Of a DNA stretch of 64,000 nt, positions 22,301 through 31,871 are shown piece by piece (positions within the stretch are counted from its first letter, which is position 1; each line of letters starts with the position of its first letter). A program made the translations under genes and the position numbers. Under the pieces are notes generated by a model. That model was not told where the DNA came from. It made no database searches and saw only the letters and a program-made list of their open reading frames with translations. The stretch is from Gavia stellata. Taxonomy: Eukaryota; Chordata; Aves; Gaviiformes; Gaviidae. Where the stretch lies: positions 29,391,965 through 29,455,964 of the forward strand of contig NC_082602.1 of the NCBI RefSeq assembly GCF_030936135.1, written 5' to 3'.

Positions 22301-24547
22301 ACAAGAAGCAAATCAAGCTCAAAAGGCACCAATTTGAGGATGTAGTGTATGGTATGTTGACTCCAGTGCCTTCGCTGGGATTAGATTACACCTCAGGTTT
22401 ATTTCCAGGACAAATTTCATAGTTTTATACAGTGTTTGCAAGCTACACTGAACTTTATTATACTGTGATTGTTTCTGTCTGTCCTCTGTAACGAGCTGCT
22501 GTAACATTCTATAACATTGCTGCTGATTTATGTTCAGACAGAGGAAGAACACAAAGGAGAGAGAGCAACAACACAGCAACTAGCTAGCAGAAAAGAATCT
22601 CTTTCTACAAACTCATAAGGACACAGGTTCCTTTCTTGACCTGTGCTTTGTCTCCAGGAGCCTGAAAGTCGCACTTAAATAGGCAAGGAATGACAAGGCT
22701 TTGCCTTTTAATAAAGCTCCTTGCTGACAAGCCACAGTTTTCTTAGCAAGCAAGAGATTCTCTCAAGGACAAAAAAAAAAATCATTTAAAAAGTACTCTC
22801 ACTGTTGAAAGATTTGCTTGCAATATTAAAAACACAACTAAGCTAGATTAGCAACAAAACCCATATTAAGGAGGATATCTATTTTAGATAACCCATACAG
22901 TATAAGAAATAACTTTTAAAAAATACTCCACAAACTTTCCAATAAAATTGTCTTCAATTTCCAGAAAAAGAGAATCTATTTTCTCCCAAATCTTTGGTAG
23001 TCATTTACTCTGGTCGCCCTGTAATTTTTAACAGGTGACTCTTCCTTTCTTGGCCATAATTATAAGCATCTACAAAGTTAAAACAGCTTCTCTATCATTA
23101 TTTAATCAGTCCAGTGATTAAAATCAAATACAGCTGAAATGAAGGTAGTGGATTTAGCAGTGCAAGAAACAGTCCCATTCTTGAAAAAGCCCTAACTTTT
23201 TCAAAGGTATCAGACTGCCACGTTACCTGCCTCTGTAGTTCCCCACGTCTGGACACCTCTTGCCTCTGCTCACACAAAATACCATTCAGCTCTTTGCTTG
23301 GCCTTCATAAGCTCCACTGGGCCTGAGAAAGCAAAGGGCAAAACTGAAACAGCTAACAAACTTTGGCCCCCATAAAACATTCTCATCCCCCAGCAAAGAG
23401 CTGAAAATGCATTAACACTATGTTCCACTGGCAAGATTAGAGATGCACTAAGGGTGAACCATGGGTGCAGCAGGGAACGTCAAGGGCCAGGCATTTGCTT
23501 GTCAAGACTTACGATTAAATCTTGCAAGCGTGTGCTGTTTTACGCCAATTTGTTTTTGCAATCATTCTGTCAGAGGCCACTCCCCATTTTACAGATGGGG
23601 AAACAAAGGCAGAGCAGAAGTAACATGCAAAGTATCACTGGAGCATGATGGCAGTCAAGAGTTGGATCCCAAAATCTGTCACTGTCCAGACATACATTAT
23701 CTACACCCCACTCAGACCACAGGAGTCAGTTGTCCAAGAGCCCAGGCCAGATCCTGCCTGGACAGCATCTCCATAAGAAACACAGGGCAAAGAGCAACCA
23801 CGAAAATGCTGCAGGAGGAACCTGACGCCTCCTCCTGCCTCCCACATGCACACAGAGCCATGGGCTGCTGCAACCCCAGGCGCTAGCGATGGCAAGGGTT
23901 GCGGACACCAGGCCCGCTGTGTCAGGGTGTGCATCTGTGTCAGGGTGTGCGTCAGTGCCACGGCAGGGAAGGGAGGCGAGGCCATGAAGGTCAGGCTACA
24001 TCTGGGTCTGCCTGTGGCTGCTGTGTTAGACCACCCTGAGTCTTTATGTCCTGCTTGCTTCAGATACGCTCATCCTTCTGAAAATTTCCTCTTCATTTTC
24101 TCTTTTATGAATACACTTGTTCAAAATAAGCATGTAAGCTTGCCTTGTCAGGAACCAGCGACACCACCTCAAAACCAGGCCTCTCTGGCCTGGGCTGCCT
24201 GCATGCAGGGCAGCCCAAGCACTCACAGCCATGCACTGAGGCACAAACCCCACAGCTTGCCCCCCAGTACCCACCTGCACCCCGAAGTCACTAAAACGCC
24301 CAGCCCGGCCTGCCCCCCTGAGCCAAAAGCCTCCCCCAGCTCCACACTGGGCTGAGAGGGCAACTTGGGCCTGGACACCACGATGGGCCTGGATACCCGG
24401 ACAGAGAGGCTGACAGGGCCAGCAGGGGAGGCCGAGCCCAGGCCCTGCCGAAGCCCCCGCGGCCGCCCCCCCACGTACATGTAACGTTCTCTGCCGTTAA
24501 CCCTGAAGCACCCAGCCGGGCCTGCCCCCGCCCCGCCGCTCCTCACC
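1..24547 (-). CDS. XPNPEP1: XPNPEP1, X-prolyl aminopeptidase 1 (gene span, 5' part; coding exons 2-12)
   Basis: Cytosolic metallo-aminopeptidase P1 removes the N-terminal residue from peptides with proline at position 2, bradykinin being a classic substrate. Translating the minus strand through eleven exons (20,464 down to 1,312) gives 370 codons plus two bases, collinear with the human protein as I know it. Known family layout: domain I (about 1-160), domain II (about 161-320) and a pita-bread M24 catalytic domain from about 321. The window therefore holds both N-terminal domains and only the first 50 or so catalytic residues. The metal ligands (Asp415, Asp426, His489, Glu523, Glu537 in human) lie beyond the left edge, the first of them 44 residues after the last codon seen. 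All junctions are GT-AG and phase-consistent, with no internal stop or frameshift, so the gene looks intact. Identity is very secure. Confidence 0.97.
1312..1370 (-). CDS. XPNPEP1: XPNPEP1 exon 12 (residues 352-371), last exon in window
   Basis: The acceptor TTTGTCCCCCTAG precedes 59 bases encoding [19 protein letters not shown] plus two bases of the next Arg. The donor is CAG followed by GTAAAA. The next canonical exon (the stretch leading to the first metal ligand) is not found between 1 and 1,311, so it lies beyond the left edge. Confidence 0.95.
2235..2285 (-). CDS. XPNPEP1: XPNPEP1 exon 11 (residues 335-351)
   Basis: A short 51-base exon encodes [17 protein letters not shown], identical in kind to other vertebrates. 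The acceptor is GACATAG and the donor GAG followed by GTAGTG. It is in phase 0 on both sides. Confidence 0.95.
3622..3711 (-). CDS. XPNPEP1: XPNPEP1 exon 10 (residues 305-334)
   Basis: The acceptor CTTCTGCTGCAG and donor CAT followed by GTAAGTG enclose 30 codons. The product reads [19 protein letters not shown] and then [11 protein letters not shown]. The start is the most divergent stretch from human, while [13 protein letters not shown] and EGMRRAH are conserved. It leads into the M24 catalytic domain. Confidence 0.95.
4510..4620 (+). repeat. MIR/CORE-SINE-like relic
   Basis: The text CTGAGGTGACTTGCCCAAG followed by CTCATCACA resembles the MIR core (AAGTGACTTGCCCAAGGTCACACAG). It is short and diverged, and the boundaries are approximate. 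Confidence 0.45.
5245..5345 (+). repeat. L2-like LINE 3' tail relic
   Basis: GAGCTCCTTGAGGCAGGGAC, then a CATACAGAGGGCATGTAGCAC stretch, resembles the old L2 3' end (GAGCTCCTTGAGGGCAGGGAC ... CCTAGCAC). This is consensus-level similarity from memory; the boundaries are approximate. Confidence 0.5.
7098..7308 (-). CDS. XPNPEP1: XPNPEP1 exon 9 (residues 234-304)
   Basis: This is the longest exon in the window at 211 bases. The product starts [20 protein letters not shown] and later reads [28 protein letters not shown]. It completes most of domain II. The acceptor is TTTCTCAG and the donor AAG followed by GTTAG. Exit phase is 0. Confidence 0.96.
7970..8105 (+). repeat. MIR-like relic
   Basis: GCCCAAGGTCACCCAGCAAG followed by a GAGCTCT stretch matches the conserved MIR core order. 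It lies in XPNPEP1 intron 8 and explains an 84-codon minus-strand open frame here. Confidence 0.5.
8269..8350 (-). CDS. XPNPEP1: XPNPEP1 exon 8 (residues 207-234)
   Basis: The acceptor TTATTTTCCAG precedes 82 bases encoding [20 protein letters not shown] and VIGMNTI. The motif [16 protein letters not shown] is diagnostic of the aminopeptidase P family. The donor AG followed by GTGCTT is not an ideal match but keeps the frame. Phase is 1 in and 2 out. Confidence 0.96.
8351..10574 (-). other. XPNPEP1: XPNPEP1 intron 7
   Basis: A 2.2-kb intron with one MIR-like fragment near 9,000-9,095. Otherwise unique sequence with nothing recognisable. Confidence 0.75.
9000..9095 (+). repeat. MIR-like relic
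   Basis: TTACTCAAGGCAATAAGG, then CAGCTGGGAAAAGAACC and AACCCAGCACTGC, follows the 3' half of the MIR consensus in order. It is diverged. Confidence 0.45.
10575..10670 (-). CDS. XPNPEP1: XPNPEP1 exon 7 (residues 175-207)
   Basis: The 96 bases encode [20 protein letters not shown] and [12 protein letters not shown]. The FVVTALDE strand is conserved across aminopeptidase P domain II. The acceptor is TTTTGCAG and the donor GCAT followed by GTAAG. The split codon 207 becomes Trp with exon 8. Confidence 0.96.
11064..11207 (-). CDS. XPNPEP1: XPNPEP1 exon 6 (residues 127-175)
   Basis: The acceptor CCCTTTGGCAG and donor ACACAG followed by GTGAGA bracket 144 bases. The product includes [20 protein letters not shown], then NLIDTIWTD and the [12 protein letters not shown] end. 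It spans the join of domains I and II. Phase is 1 in and 1 out. Confidence 0.96.
12150..12242 (-). CDS. XPNPEP1: XPNPEP1 exon 5 (residues 96-127)
   Basis: The 93 bases encode [19 protein letters not shown] and then [11 protein letters not shown]. The acceptor AG is preceded by a very long T tract on the gene strand (A-rich at 12,255-12,280 on the plus strand). The donor is G followed by GTTAG. Phase is 1 in and 1 out. Confidence 0.95.
12537..12641 (-). CDS. XPNPEP1: XPNPEP1 exon 4 (residues 61-96)
   Basis: The acceptor TGCCTAG precedes 105 bases encoding [19 protein letters not shown] and, further on, NNWTLMKM. The run [10 protein letters not shown] is a family signature of domain I. The donor is ATGG followed by GTACGC. 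Phase is 1 in and 1 out. Confidence 0.96.
12765..12886. repeat. 61-bp tandem duplication (two copies, diverged)
   Basis: AAAGTTAGTCCAGTTTCAGT and what follows occurs at about 12,765-12,825 and again at 12,826-12,886. About four mismatches separate the copies. It lies in XPNPEP1 intron 3, just upstream of the exon 4 acceptor on the gene strand. Confidence 0.95.
13845..13990 (+). repeat. MIR-like relic interrupted by a G run
   Basis: CCAATTTACAATT, a G run, then AAAGTGACTTTCCAACAATC and ACACAGTGGAGTAAGTTGC match the MIR order (TTTACAGATGGGGAAACTGAGG ... AAGTGACTTGCCCAAGGTCACACAG). The G run sits where MIR has GGGG. Confidence 0.5.
14478..14541 (-). CDS. XPNPEP1: XPNPEP1 exon 3 (residues 40-61)
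   Basis: The acceptor TTTTCTAG and donor CAG followed by GTACC bracket 64 bases encoding [20 protein letters not shown] plus Ala and the first base of Gly61. This is a highly conserved core of domain I (creatinase N-terminal fold). It enters in phase 0 and leaves in phase 1. Confidence 0.96.
14542..20347 (-). other. XPNPEP1: XPNPEP1 intron 2
   Basis: A 5.8-kb intron with no supported exon on either strand. It contains the perfect 106-bp tandem duplication at 18,054-18,265 and a G-rich tract near 18,895-18,930. Scattered short open frames show no family resemblance that I recognise. Confidence 0.8.
18054..18265. repeat. Perfect 106-bp tandem duplication
   Basis: The block starting TCAGCCCACATTTGGCTGGG and ending ATCACCTGCATTA occurs at 18,054-18,159 and again at 18,160-18,265 with no difference that I can see by reading base by base. 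It lies in XPNPEP1 intron 2. It is either a very recent duplication or an assembly artefact. Confidence 0.97.
20348..20472 (-). CDS. XPNPEP1: XPNPEP1 exon 2 (start codon, residues 1-39)
   Basis: The acceptor TTTAGTTGCAG is followed by eight UTR bases and the ATG at 20,464-20,462. The product starts [15 protein letters not shown] and ends PSGDAHQ, matching the start of vertebrate XPNPEP1. The donor is CAG followed by GTATGG and the exit phase is 0. The ATG was chosen because it coincides with the start of the standard 623-residue human form. A TAG three bases into the exon offers an alternative acceptor four bases downstream without changing the protein. Confidence 0.96.
21985..22180 (+). repeat. 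L2/MIR-related ancient repeat
   Basis: CACAGTCCCTGCCCTGTGAT, then CCATCTAAACTGG, CCATTTCACAAGC and AAGGTCACACAGCAGCACAG, follow a widespread amniote repeat pattern (GTCCCTGCCC ... CAATCTAAA ... GGTCACACAG). Confidence 0.55.
23575..23690 (+). repeat. MIR-like relic
   Basis: CCCCATTTTACAGATGGGGA followed by AACAAAGGCAGAGCAGAAGT is a good match to the MIR 5' core. The rest is diverged. Confidence 0.6.
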
Positions 24548-24640
24548 TGCCGCCGTCCCGCCCGCCGTCCGCCGCCGCGACGTCAGCGCCCACGTGGGCC
24601 GCCGCGGCCACCCGTCGCGTACGTCGCGGCGGACGTCACG
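24547..24640 (-). other. XPNPEP1: XPNPEP1 exon 1 (5' UTR), donor end
   Basis: In the CpG island the minus strand reads GGCGGCAG followed by GTGAGG, a strong donor with the exon ending at 24,547. It is the natural partner of the exon 2 acceptor near 20,473. The transcription start is not visible, so the 24,640 boundary is nominal. The frame stays open from exon 1 into the exon 2 ATG, so an N-terminally extended product from a start further upstream cannot be excluded; human XPNPEP1 has such a long isoform. Confidence 0.6.
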
Positions 24641-24684
24641 GGGGAGCCGGCGGCGCGAGGCGGGGGGCGCGCGGAGCGGGGTGA

Positions 24685-24714
24685 GGACCGGGACCGGGAC
24701 CGGGACCGGGACGG
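24685..24714. repeat. GGACCG hexanucleotide run (about 5 copies)
   Basis: Four exact GGACCG units and one GGACGG variant lie in the XPNPEP1 CpG island, upstream of the exon 1 donor. Confidence 0.9.
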
Positions 24715-25756
24715 CCCGCCGTGCTCCTGCCGGGCCGGCACCCCGCCACAGCCGCGCTGCCCGGCGTGGCCGTTCGTCTGAGCCCTGCGGGGGGCCGCCC
24801 GCCCCGCCCCGCCCCCGGGGTGCGCCGTCCTCCCGCCTCGGCGGCCCCCAGCCCGCTGCTCGGCGCGGCCTCCGCTGGGGGAGCCCGGACCGGGATCCGC
24901 GGGCGGGGGGCTCCGTCTTCCGGGGGAGGCGCGCCAGAAAGCCGGTGTGAGACCCCGGGCGGGCGGGGTGTGTTGCAACCGACGGGAAGCGTCGGCGTTT
25001 GGCGGCTGCCGGTGCCTCTCCCAGGGGAAAAGCCGGAGCGGAAGGAACCGCCTGGCACCGCCTCAGGGCCCTCTCCCCAAAACCTGGGTCTGCGCTCGCC
25101 TCTTTCACCCGCTTCGCTCTCCCACAAACGCGCTCTCGAGGGGGGATCTGAGGCCGCCCAGCAGATGCGGCTGGCTCCTCTCCCTCCTCACCCCGCGCAA
25201 CTCAGCCGGCCTCGGCGTCGCTGGTGCTTCAGGGCTGCCTGAGGCGCGGGAGAAGGAGCCGGGGCAGCGCCGGAGGTGCTGAGGGCTGACAGCCCCCCCA
25301 GCACCAAACTGACGGGCTTCGGGTATCCCGCAGCTTGCTTTCTGGTGCTGAGCATAGTTCCAGGGAAATGTCAGCATCCCATTACTTTGCTTAAAGCCTC
25401 AGCAGGAAAGGTACCATCTACTTTTCATGATAAATTACTGTCAGCTTGGAAGGGAGGAGGGTCGTATTTGTAACAACAGTGAGTGCAACTGTTGTAAAAT
25501 CTGGCCATTTGCCATACATGCTCCCTAAAGAAAATACCTTCCGCCGCTCTCCTCTGCCCCTGGCAGTTTTTTACAGGTAGGCTGTAAGTTAAGCCTATTG
25601 ACAAAAACAGGAGGCTGTTACAGAAACGCAGAAATGAGAAGATCACCACCAAGAAAGGCTACAACAAAAGTTAAAAATCTGCCTTGTAACCGTGTCCAGG
25701 CTGGAGGGGTTTGCTTGCAGCAGTTGGTACCCTGGGGACCCTCTGGCCCCCACACT

Positions 25757-26190
25757 TGTAGAATAATCTGGGGGGGAGACGAGGCTTTTGGAGGTCTCTA
25801 GTCCAACCTCCTGCTAAAAGCAAGGCCACCTTCAAAGTTAGGGCAGGTTGCTTGGGGACTGTCCTGCTGGGTTTTGAGTATCTCCAAGAAAGGAGAAGCA
25901 CAGCCTCCCTGGGCAACCCATGCTAGTGCTGACCACCCTGGAACGAAAAGGTTTATTCCTGATACCCCATCAGAATTTCCTTGCTGCAGCTTGCCCCTTG
26001 CCCTTTTGCTGTGCACATCTGCAAAGGGTCTGGCTCCCTCTTCTCTCTGACTGTTCTCCAGGCTGAGCAATTCCAGCTCCTCTGCAGCCCCAAATCCTGC
26101 AGCCAGCCCCGGCCAGCAACTGCTGCCCTCTGCGGCTCTCTCCATGTTGCAGAGCTCTGTCTCATACATCTCTGGAGTAAAATCTAGGGC
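25757..26190 (-). mobile_element. CR1 LINE fragment, antisense
   Basis: Beginning at AGAATAATCTGGGG, the plus strand runs through GGTCTCTAGTCCAACCTCCT, TTTTGAGTATCTCCAAG, CACAGCCTCCCTGGGCAACC and TTCTCCAGGCTGAGCAATTC. These are the hallmark blocks of the reverse complement of avian CR1 3' regions. The element is therefore on the minus strand, 5'-truncated, with an uncertain 5' boundary. No functional frame remains. Confidence 0.85.
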
Positions 26191-28795
26191 ACAACACAGC
26201 ACAGCAAAACTTGTAATCCAACAGAAGAGAATAAAAGGTCTGTCCTGCAACCAGCATTCTGGCATTGGGAAGGGTCATTAGAAAGGGTCATTGGATGGGG
26301 CTGGGGCTGCAGGCTGTCCCTGAGGATGGACAGGAGAGAGGGGAGCTGGAGGCTGGTGACCACGAGTGTTACATCAGGAAGAGTTTCTTTCCTCATTAAT
26401 CTCCTTGGGTGAAACTAATTGCTGTTTCCCGATTATTCTCACCCCATCTTCCAGCCTTGCCCACAAGGGACTTATACAATCCCAGCAGTCTGGGCCAGAA
26501 AGGCCCATTTAAATCATCACACCAGTGTCCCCCTCAGGGTAAACTACAGCCGTGTTTTGCATTTGTGTTACAGACCACGTTATGCTCACCCTGCAGAATA
26601 TTTGCTGAGAAGATTCATTTCTTGGAAACTGGCCAGAATCCAGCGATGCTCATACTAAAGCACATGTCAGGACATTTTAAAAGCACTGCAACATTGGCAC
26701 GACAATCACAGAGATCATTTGCTGATGGTGAACTGTACAGCTGAATCCAATCAGGGTTGTGAAATGGTTCTTTCAGCCTCCTCTGACTCATAATAATTCG
26801 GGGTTAGATTTTGCATTTAGCTGCGTCTCTTAATAGAGAGTTGTGGAGAACTGCACCTGCCGGAGCTCTGCGACAGCCCAGGGAAAGGGGATGGATCAGT
26901 CCAAAACATTTCAAATGTTTGTCACATGTCTTTCCAGCTCACCAAGTAGTGCTGCACCGCAGGGATGCCTTTTCCTCCCCTGTGCTTCCCGGCTTGTGCA
27001 TGTTGTACCCAAGCGAACAGGATACTCCGACCACCCCTTGGCATGGTCCACATGCTCCACGCTAGCTTCCCAGGGCAGAGCTAAGGGTGTCTGGCCTCTT
27101 CCCTTCCTGCTCTGCAGAGCTTTTTGTTTGGCTGAATTTAGGACAGTGGTTTAAACACAAGGTAATCTTAATGCCTGTGCCAGTGAAATTGTTTGTTTGA
27201 TTCTTTTTTTGCCAGTGAATCTTTATTAAATCTGTTTGGGTTAGCTAACGGACCGTGGGAGCAGCGGCAATCAAATACAGAGGGGAAAGAAAATACATAC
27301 TACTCCTGTGTGGGAGTGTGACTTGGGGAGTGTCCACAGCGTGAAATAATCAGGCTGCTCACAGAGCCCAGCATACCAGGGGAAGGACAGAGCAGGGGAA
27401 AACTCAGCATCTCCATCCTCATTAATTCCTACAGGTCTGGAGACACCATCCTGCCTGTCCACAGCCAGTTCAAGGAGAGCAGCTACAGCGTGACAGCAGA
27501 TCTATCCTGCCTCCTCTAGCTACCCTACAACCCCAGAGTGAGAGGGGAGCAAGCCAGGAGGATTGAGTTTGATTAACTTCCTCTACTTTGGTGCCAGCTC
27601 AGGGCAGAAATAACAACCGCCACTGTGGACAGACTATCAATGTGATATCGATGTGTCTCTGTAATTTAAAATTAAATAAATCAAGCAACCACTGAAAACA
27701 CCTTACTACGTTTTTGGTGACCAAAATGTGTCCCCATTCTGTCTTCCTGATGAGGATCTTGATTTAATAAAGGTTAAAAAAAAGTCTGCATTCCCATCTC
27801 CCAAAAATGTGCTAAAGGAAGCAGAAAATAGAAGGGAAAATATTGATGTCTGCAAGAGCTTCTTAGTTGCTATTAAGCACCTGGTATTGCAGAGCCATGT
27901 TGTGAAGGCTTCTGTACCCAGAGGTGACTTCTAACTGGTTCTAACTGGCTCATTGAGCACTAAAATTTAGACTAATTTCCTTCCCCTCCTGGTAGAATGA
28001 ATAATGATAAACTGATGGGTACTCTGCATAGGAACCTCATTCCAGAAGAGGAATGGTCTTGTAAGAAAAGATGTATTCAGGCCAGAAAGCATTTTGTAGA
28101 CAATTCCTGATGCCGCTCATGACAAGTCCTCTGCAGTAAACAGCCATTTTACAGGTGGAGGCGTGACTGTGCCACATGGGCTGGTGTCCCGCCTGTCTGC
28201 AGACACCTAGGTCTAAACACCGTGAGCATCTCAGTACTACCGGTGGCCTGACCCAGCAGGACCAGTGTTAAGCCCATGGATGAGCCCTGGGGGGTCTGGG
28301 GTGCATGGGGGACTGGTGCTGAGACATGGCCCATGTGGAGGCTGGTGGATGCCCAGGCTGAATGAGCCAGCAGAGGATTGCTGCTAAAGGCTTTGCCCAG
28401 ATGAGCACGGGAGGCAACACTATTTATTTCGTTTGAATAATACATGACTAATAAGTTAAATAAGAGAAAGTGGAATGAGCTTTCCGGTTAAGCCAAAATG
28501 TTTGATGCTTGTTTCCTGGGCATTTTGGGTCTCTGGGAAGCTTTGAAGTGGCCCTAATGAACTTGCCAATGTAGATAATGTAAAATACTTTAATAATTAA
28601 TTTAGCAAGCAGTGCTGTCTATGATATATAATCTGAAATGCTTAAAGAGATTAAACTGTCCTTTCTAAGCACCTGTTTGATCTCAGCTAAAATGGTGCAA
28701 GTTCTGTTGCAAAGACATTTTATGAAAGCACTTCAATATACCTTGTTTTTAATTAAATTTTCCTAATTGATGTGACCATCAATTGTCCTAATTGA

Positions 28796-28856
28796 TGGTT
28801 GGACTTGATGATCTTACAGGTCTTTTCCAACCATAGTGATTCTGTGATTCTGTAAT
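28796..28856 (+). mobile_element. CR1 LINE 3' end
   Basis: TGGTTGGACTTGATGATCTT, CAGGTCTTTTCCAACC and the tail GATTCTGTGATTCTGT are the conserved CR1 3' terminus and its short microsatellite tail. Only the very end of the element is present. Confidence 0.88.
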
Positions 28857-31844
28857 TGGACTATCTTTTATGTTCTTCTAGAGCTGTATTTGCATCAGAT
28901 TACAAAAGAGTGGGGCAAGGAAGGAAGAGCTGACAAGTAGCAACCAAAATTGCCCGAGACCAACCTTGCCAAGTGACAGAGCCATTAACTCTGTTGTAAT
29001 CTTGATCTGTATCAAGTGATCAAGGTAAGGAAATAAGCCATAAAAGAACTCCCCTTATCTTATCAACCCTCCTATAGCCATGATACCTTTACTACAGGTT
29101 GTAACTTTAATTTCATACACCTTCTCCTATTGGGCACCTGTGAAATTTAGACCCCTGTTTTGCAATCTAATCTCCAGAGATGCCCCCTGCCCACCGGGCA
29201 AGCCCACAGCCTTTTCGTGGTCGGAGCTATTTGGCATCTTGATGAGACCACAGCATTGGAGGCTGACCCAGTGACCAGTCTGTGACTGGGACACATCTCT
29301 TTTCCCCCCAAAGCACTGGTTGTGGTGCAGGATGCTGTGGGAGACAGCAATAGGAAAGAGGGATTTGTAGTAGCAGGCTGAGCATCTGCACAGCTCTCAC
29401 GGAGGGCAGGAGATGCTACAGCTCAACTCATGCTATGAGCCTAGCTTTTGGATCATGCCATCCCAACAGTGGCTTAGGACATCTGGGCACTGGACAGGTG
29501 AAAGGATGCTCTCAGCCCCACTTTCCCACCACGGGGACCGGGGCTGCCAGCACTGTTGGCCTCTCCCATTGCCATGGTCTCACAGCAGCCCCAGCACCGC
29601 TTGCAAGCCAGGGAACATCTCAGGAGACCTGTGGGAGGTTAGAAACAGGGAGGGGGATCACTTTCCCTGGAGCAGGGGAAAATATGCTTTTATGAGGTTG
29701 CACACATGGCCAATCAGCCCTTTCCATCCGCGTGACAGCGCTGGGATTGCCAGGACAATAACCGACCCAGTTGCATTTGTGTTTCAAGACGGCTGTCCTG
29801 CAAACCATCACGTGCAAGTTGTTTTACTCACAAAAGCCCTGCAGTGAGCGTGGTCATGGTCATGCCTCTGCGCTGGCTCAGCAAGGTCACATCCTCCCAG
29901 CCCGGAGGCATGCCTGTGTCCATGCAGGAGAGAGCAAGTATTTTAACTACCGTCTTCTTCTTATTTCCACCCTAGAAAAATTACCTAACAACAATTAATG
30001 CCAGTGTTTTGGTAGTATATAACAGCAGTGCTGTAACGTGCTAAGGCAAGGAAAGGCCTGAGAGTGGTTCAGCAGAAAATTGCTTGTATTTTAAGCTCTC
30101 AGCTCTGAGTTAAACGGAGGTTTCAAACGTGTGGCATGAGTCCTTTTGGATCACGTTTAAAATAAATTTTGTATGTTTGGAAACAGTGAAACTAGAAACT
30201 GCAACAACAAATGGTGTGTTTGGGGGAAAAGATAGCAGGGAGAGAAGAGACAAGCCTTTCTGGAGATCTTATCTTAGTTTTTCTTGGGAGGACAATTTAT
30301 CCAGCCAGCACTGGAAGTTGATCATGGTTGGGTGGTTCCCAGCAGCTGCATTTGGAAAGGAAAGGGAGGCAGCAGCAGGCCAGGTAGATATCCGAGTACT
30401 TCCACGTTTGCTCTTTTCAGTTAAATACCAGATGTTACGACTTTGCTTGTAAACCTTTAATGACAAGGATGAAAATGAAATGTTTGCTGAGTTCTCTGCC
30501 TGGCTCTGTTTCAACACCGAACAGTGCACACACATCCCTGCTCACCTGCACTCGCCTGTTTGCAAGTGAAATGTGAGCCTCGTGGCCATTTCCAGGACTT
30601 CTTAGTTTTCCCTTGTCTGTTCCAGCAGGAAAAAAGATGGCAAAAGCTAGATCTAATGCATGCAAAAGAGACCACAGTGGTCACTGGTGCCCTGTTAAGT
30701 GCTTTAGGAGTTCATTTGTTCAGCTTGCATAAAACTCCATGCTGCTAAGGAAGTATATCCTGACGAATTGGATATATTTATGGATCTACTCCATATTTAA
30801 ATATGTAAATCATGCTTATGGCCCAACAGAGACTTTTATTCTGTTCATATGATGCCATTCTTCCTCAAAGTTTTCACTAGCACAAACGTTAACAGGGTGC
30901 AGTAACCTGCCTGTGTTTTGGCCTGTCACTTGGGAAGCATTTTTGTTACACAAGGTTTCCTTATCTGCTCTGGCAATAAAACTAATGAAGCCAGGTGTCA
31001 TTGCCTTCTATAACACTGCTAGGTCCCGCTCCTCTCCCCGTCTGCTCGGGGAGCAAGCAGGAGCACTCCTGCGAGCTCCTGCCAGGGCTTGGGTTAGTGG
31101 CATGTCTCTTCCAGGCAGCGCTAGCCCAAGTCTCTGGCATCTGGGATTGCCAGTGAGGGCCCAGACATGGATTTTGTTTCTAATTAACATTTGCAGTATA
31201 GCAGAAATTTATTTGTAAATATATATACAAGGGCCACATTTTACAAGCCCCAACTCCCACCCGAAGTCACCACCTTTGTGAGCGAGGCCCATTCACCTGC
31301 CAAAAAATCCCTTGGGCCTGAACGTGTTGAAACAATTTGGTGTCCCATGCTGTGCAATATATTAAACAAATCACAGGACAAGAAACAGATGTTTATTCCA
31401 GTGGGTGCAGGAGTCCAGACACAAAGTATTGGGTTACTGTCTGTCTCAGATAATGGGACAAAGCGGAAAAGTTGGGATTAAACATTCTACATGTGTCCCA
31501 CGTAACAACTGTAAACCTTAAAAATGTAGCCCAGATCCTGTAACTGGCCTTATGGGAGCAAACCCTGCAGTTGCCGTGCGGCAGTCCCAGGCTGCAATCT
31601 GCACTCAGGCACAAACCTGGGTGCCGGCATATGCCCTGCACATTACACCGAACTGAGGCTGTTCGGGTGCTTCAGTTCGGTGCCTGGCCGCATTTTTTAA
31701 CTCCCAAGCCCAAGGGACGGTGATCCATAGCCCATGTCCATGAGAGGTTTGGGACCATCTGAGACCCTGTCTATGATATTTCAGGTCTTTGGACACTGCT
31801 GTCTTGAGATCTAACTGCAGAACTGAGACCTGGGCTTTTCATAT

Positions 31845-31871
31845 GAGCCATTTTCCTTAAAAAAATGGCTC
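31845..31871. repeat. Perfect 10-bp hairpin
   Basis: GAGCCATTTT (31,845-31,854) pairs exactly with AAAATGGCTC (31,862-31,871) across a 7-base loop. Confidence 0.9.

Larger units (their letters stand above)
20473..24546 (-). other. XPNPEP1: XPNPEP1 intron 1
   Basis: A 4.1-kb intron between the CpG-island exon and the ATG exon. It contains old MIR/L2-like fragments (about 21,985-22,180 and 23,575-23,690). I see no coding exon. Confidence 0.75.
24460..25270 (-). promoter_or_regulatory. XPNPEP1: CpG-island promoter of XPNPEP1
   Basis: CpG density and GC content rise sharply here compared with both flanks, and there is no TATA box. Two CRE-like cores, GACGTCA at 24,579-24,585 and at 24,632-24,638, flank a perfect E-box CACGTG at 24,591-24,596. 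A GGACCG hexamer run lies at about 24,685-24,714. This is the usual make-up of a housekeeping gene start. CREB/ATF and bHLH control is inferred from the motifs only. Long open frames across this island on both strands come from its GC content and are not called as genes. Confidence 0.8.

Noticed and set aside
24497..25242. Overlapping open frames of 110-203 codons on both strands at the XPNPEP1 CpG island.
   Set aside because: The same GC effect, with low-complexity Pro/Arg/Gly composition. The minus-strand frame continues into exon 2, but that alone does not show translation.
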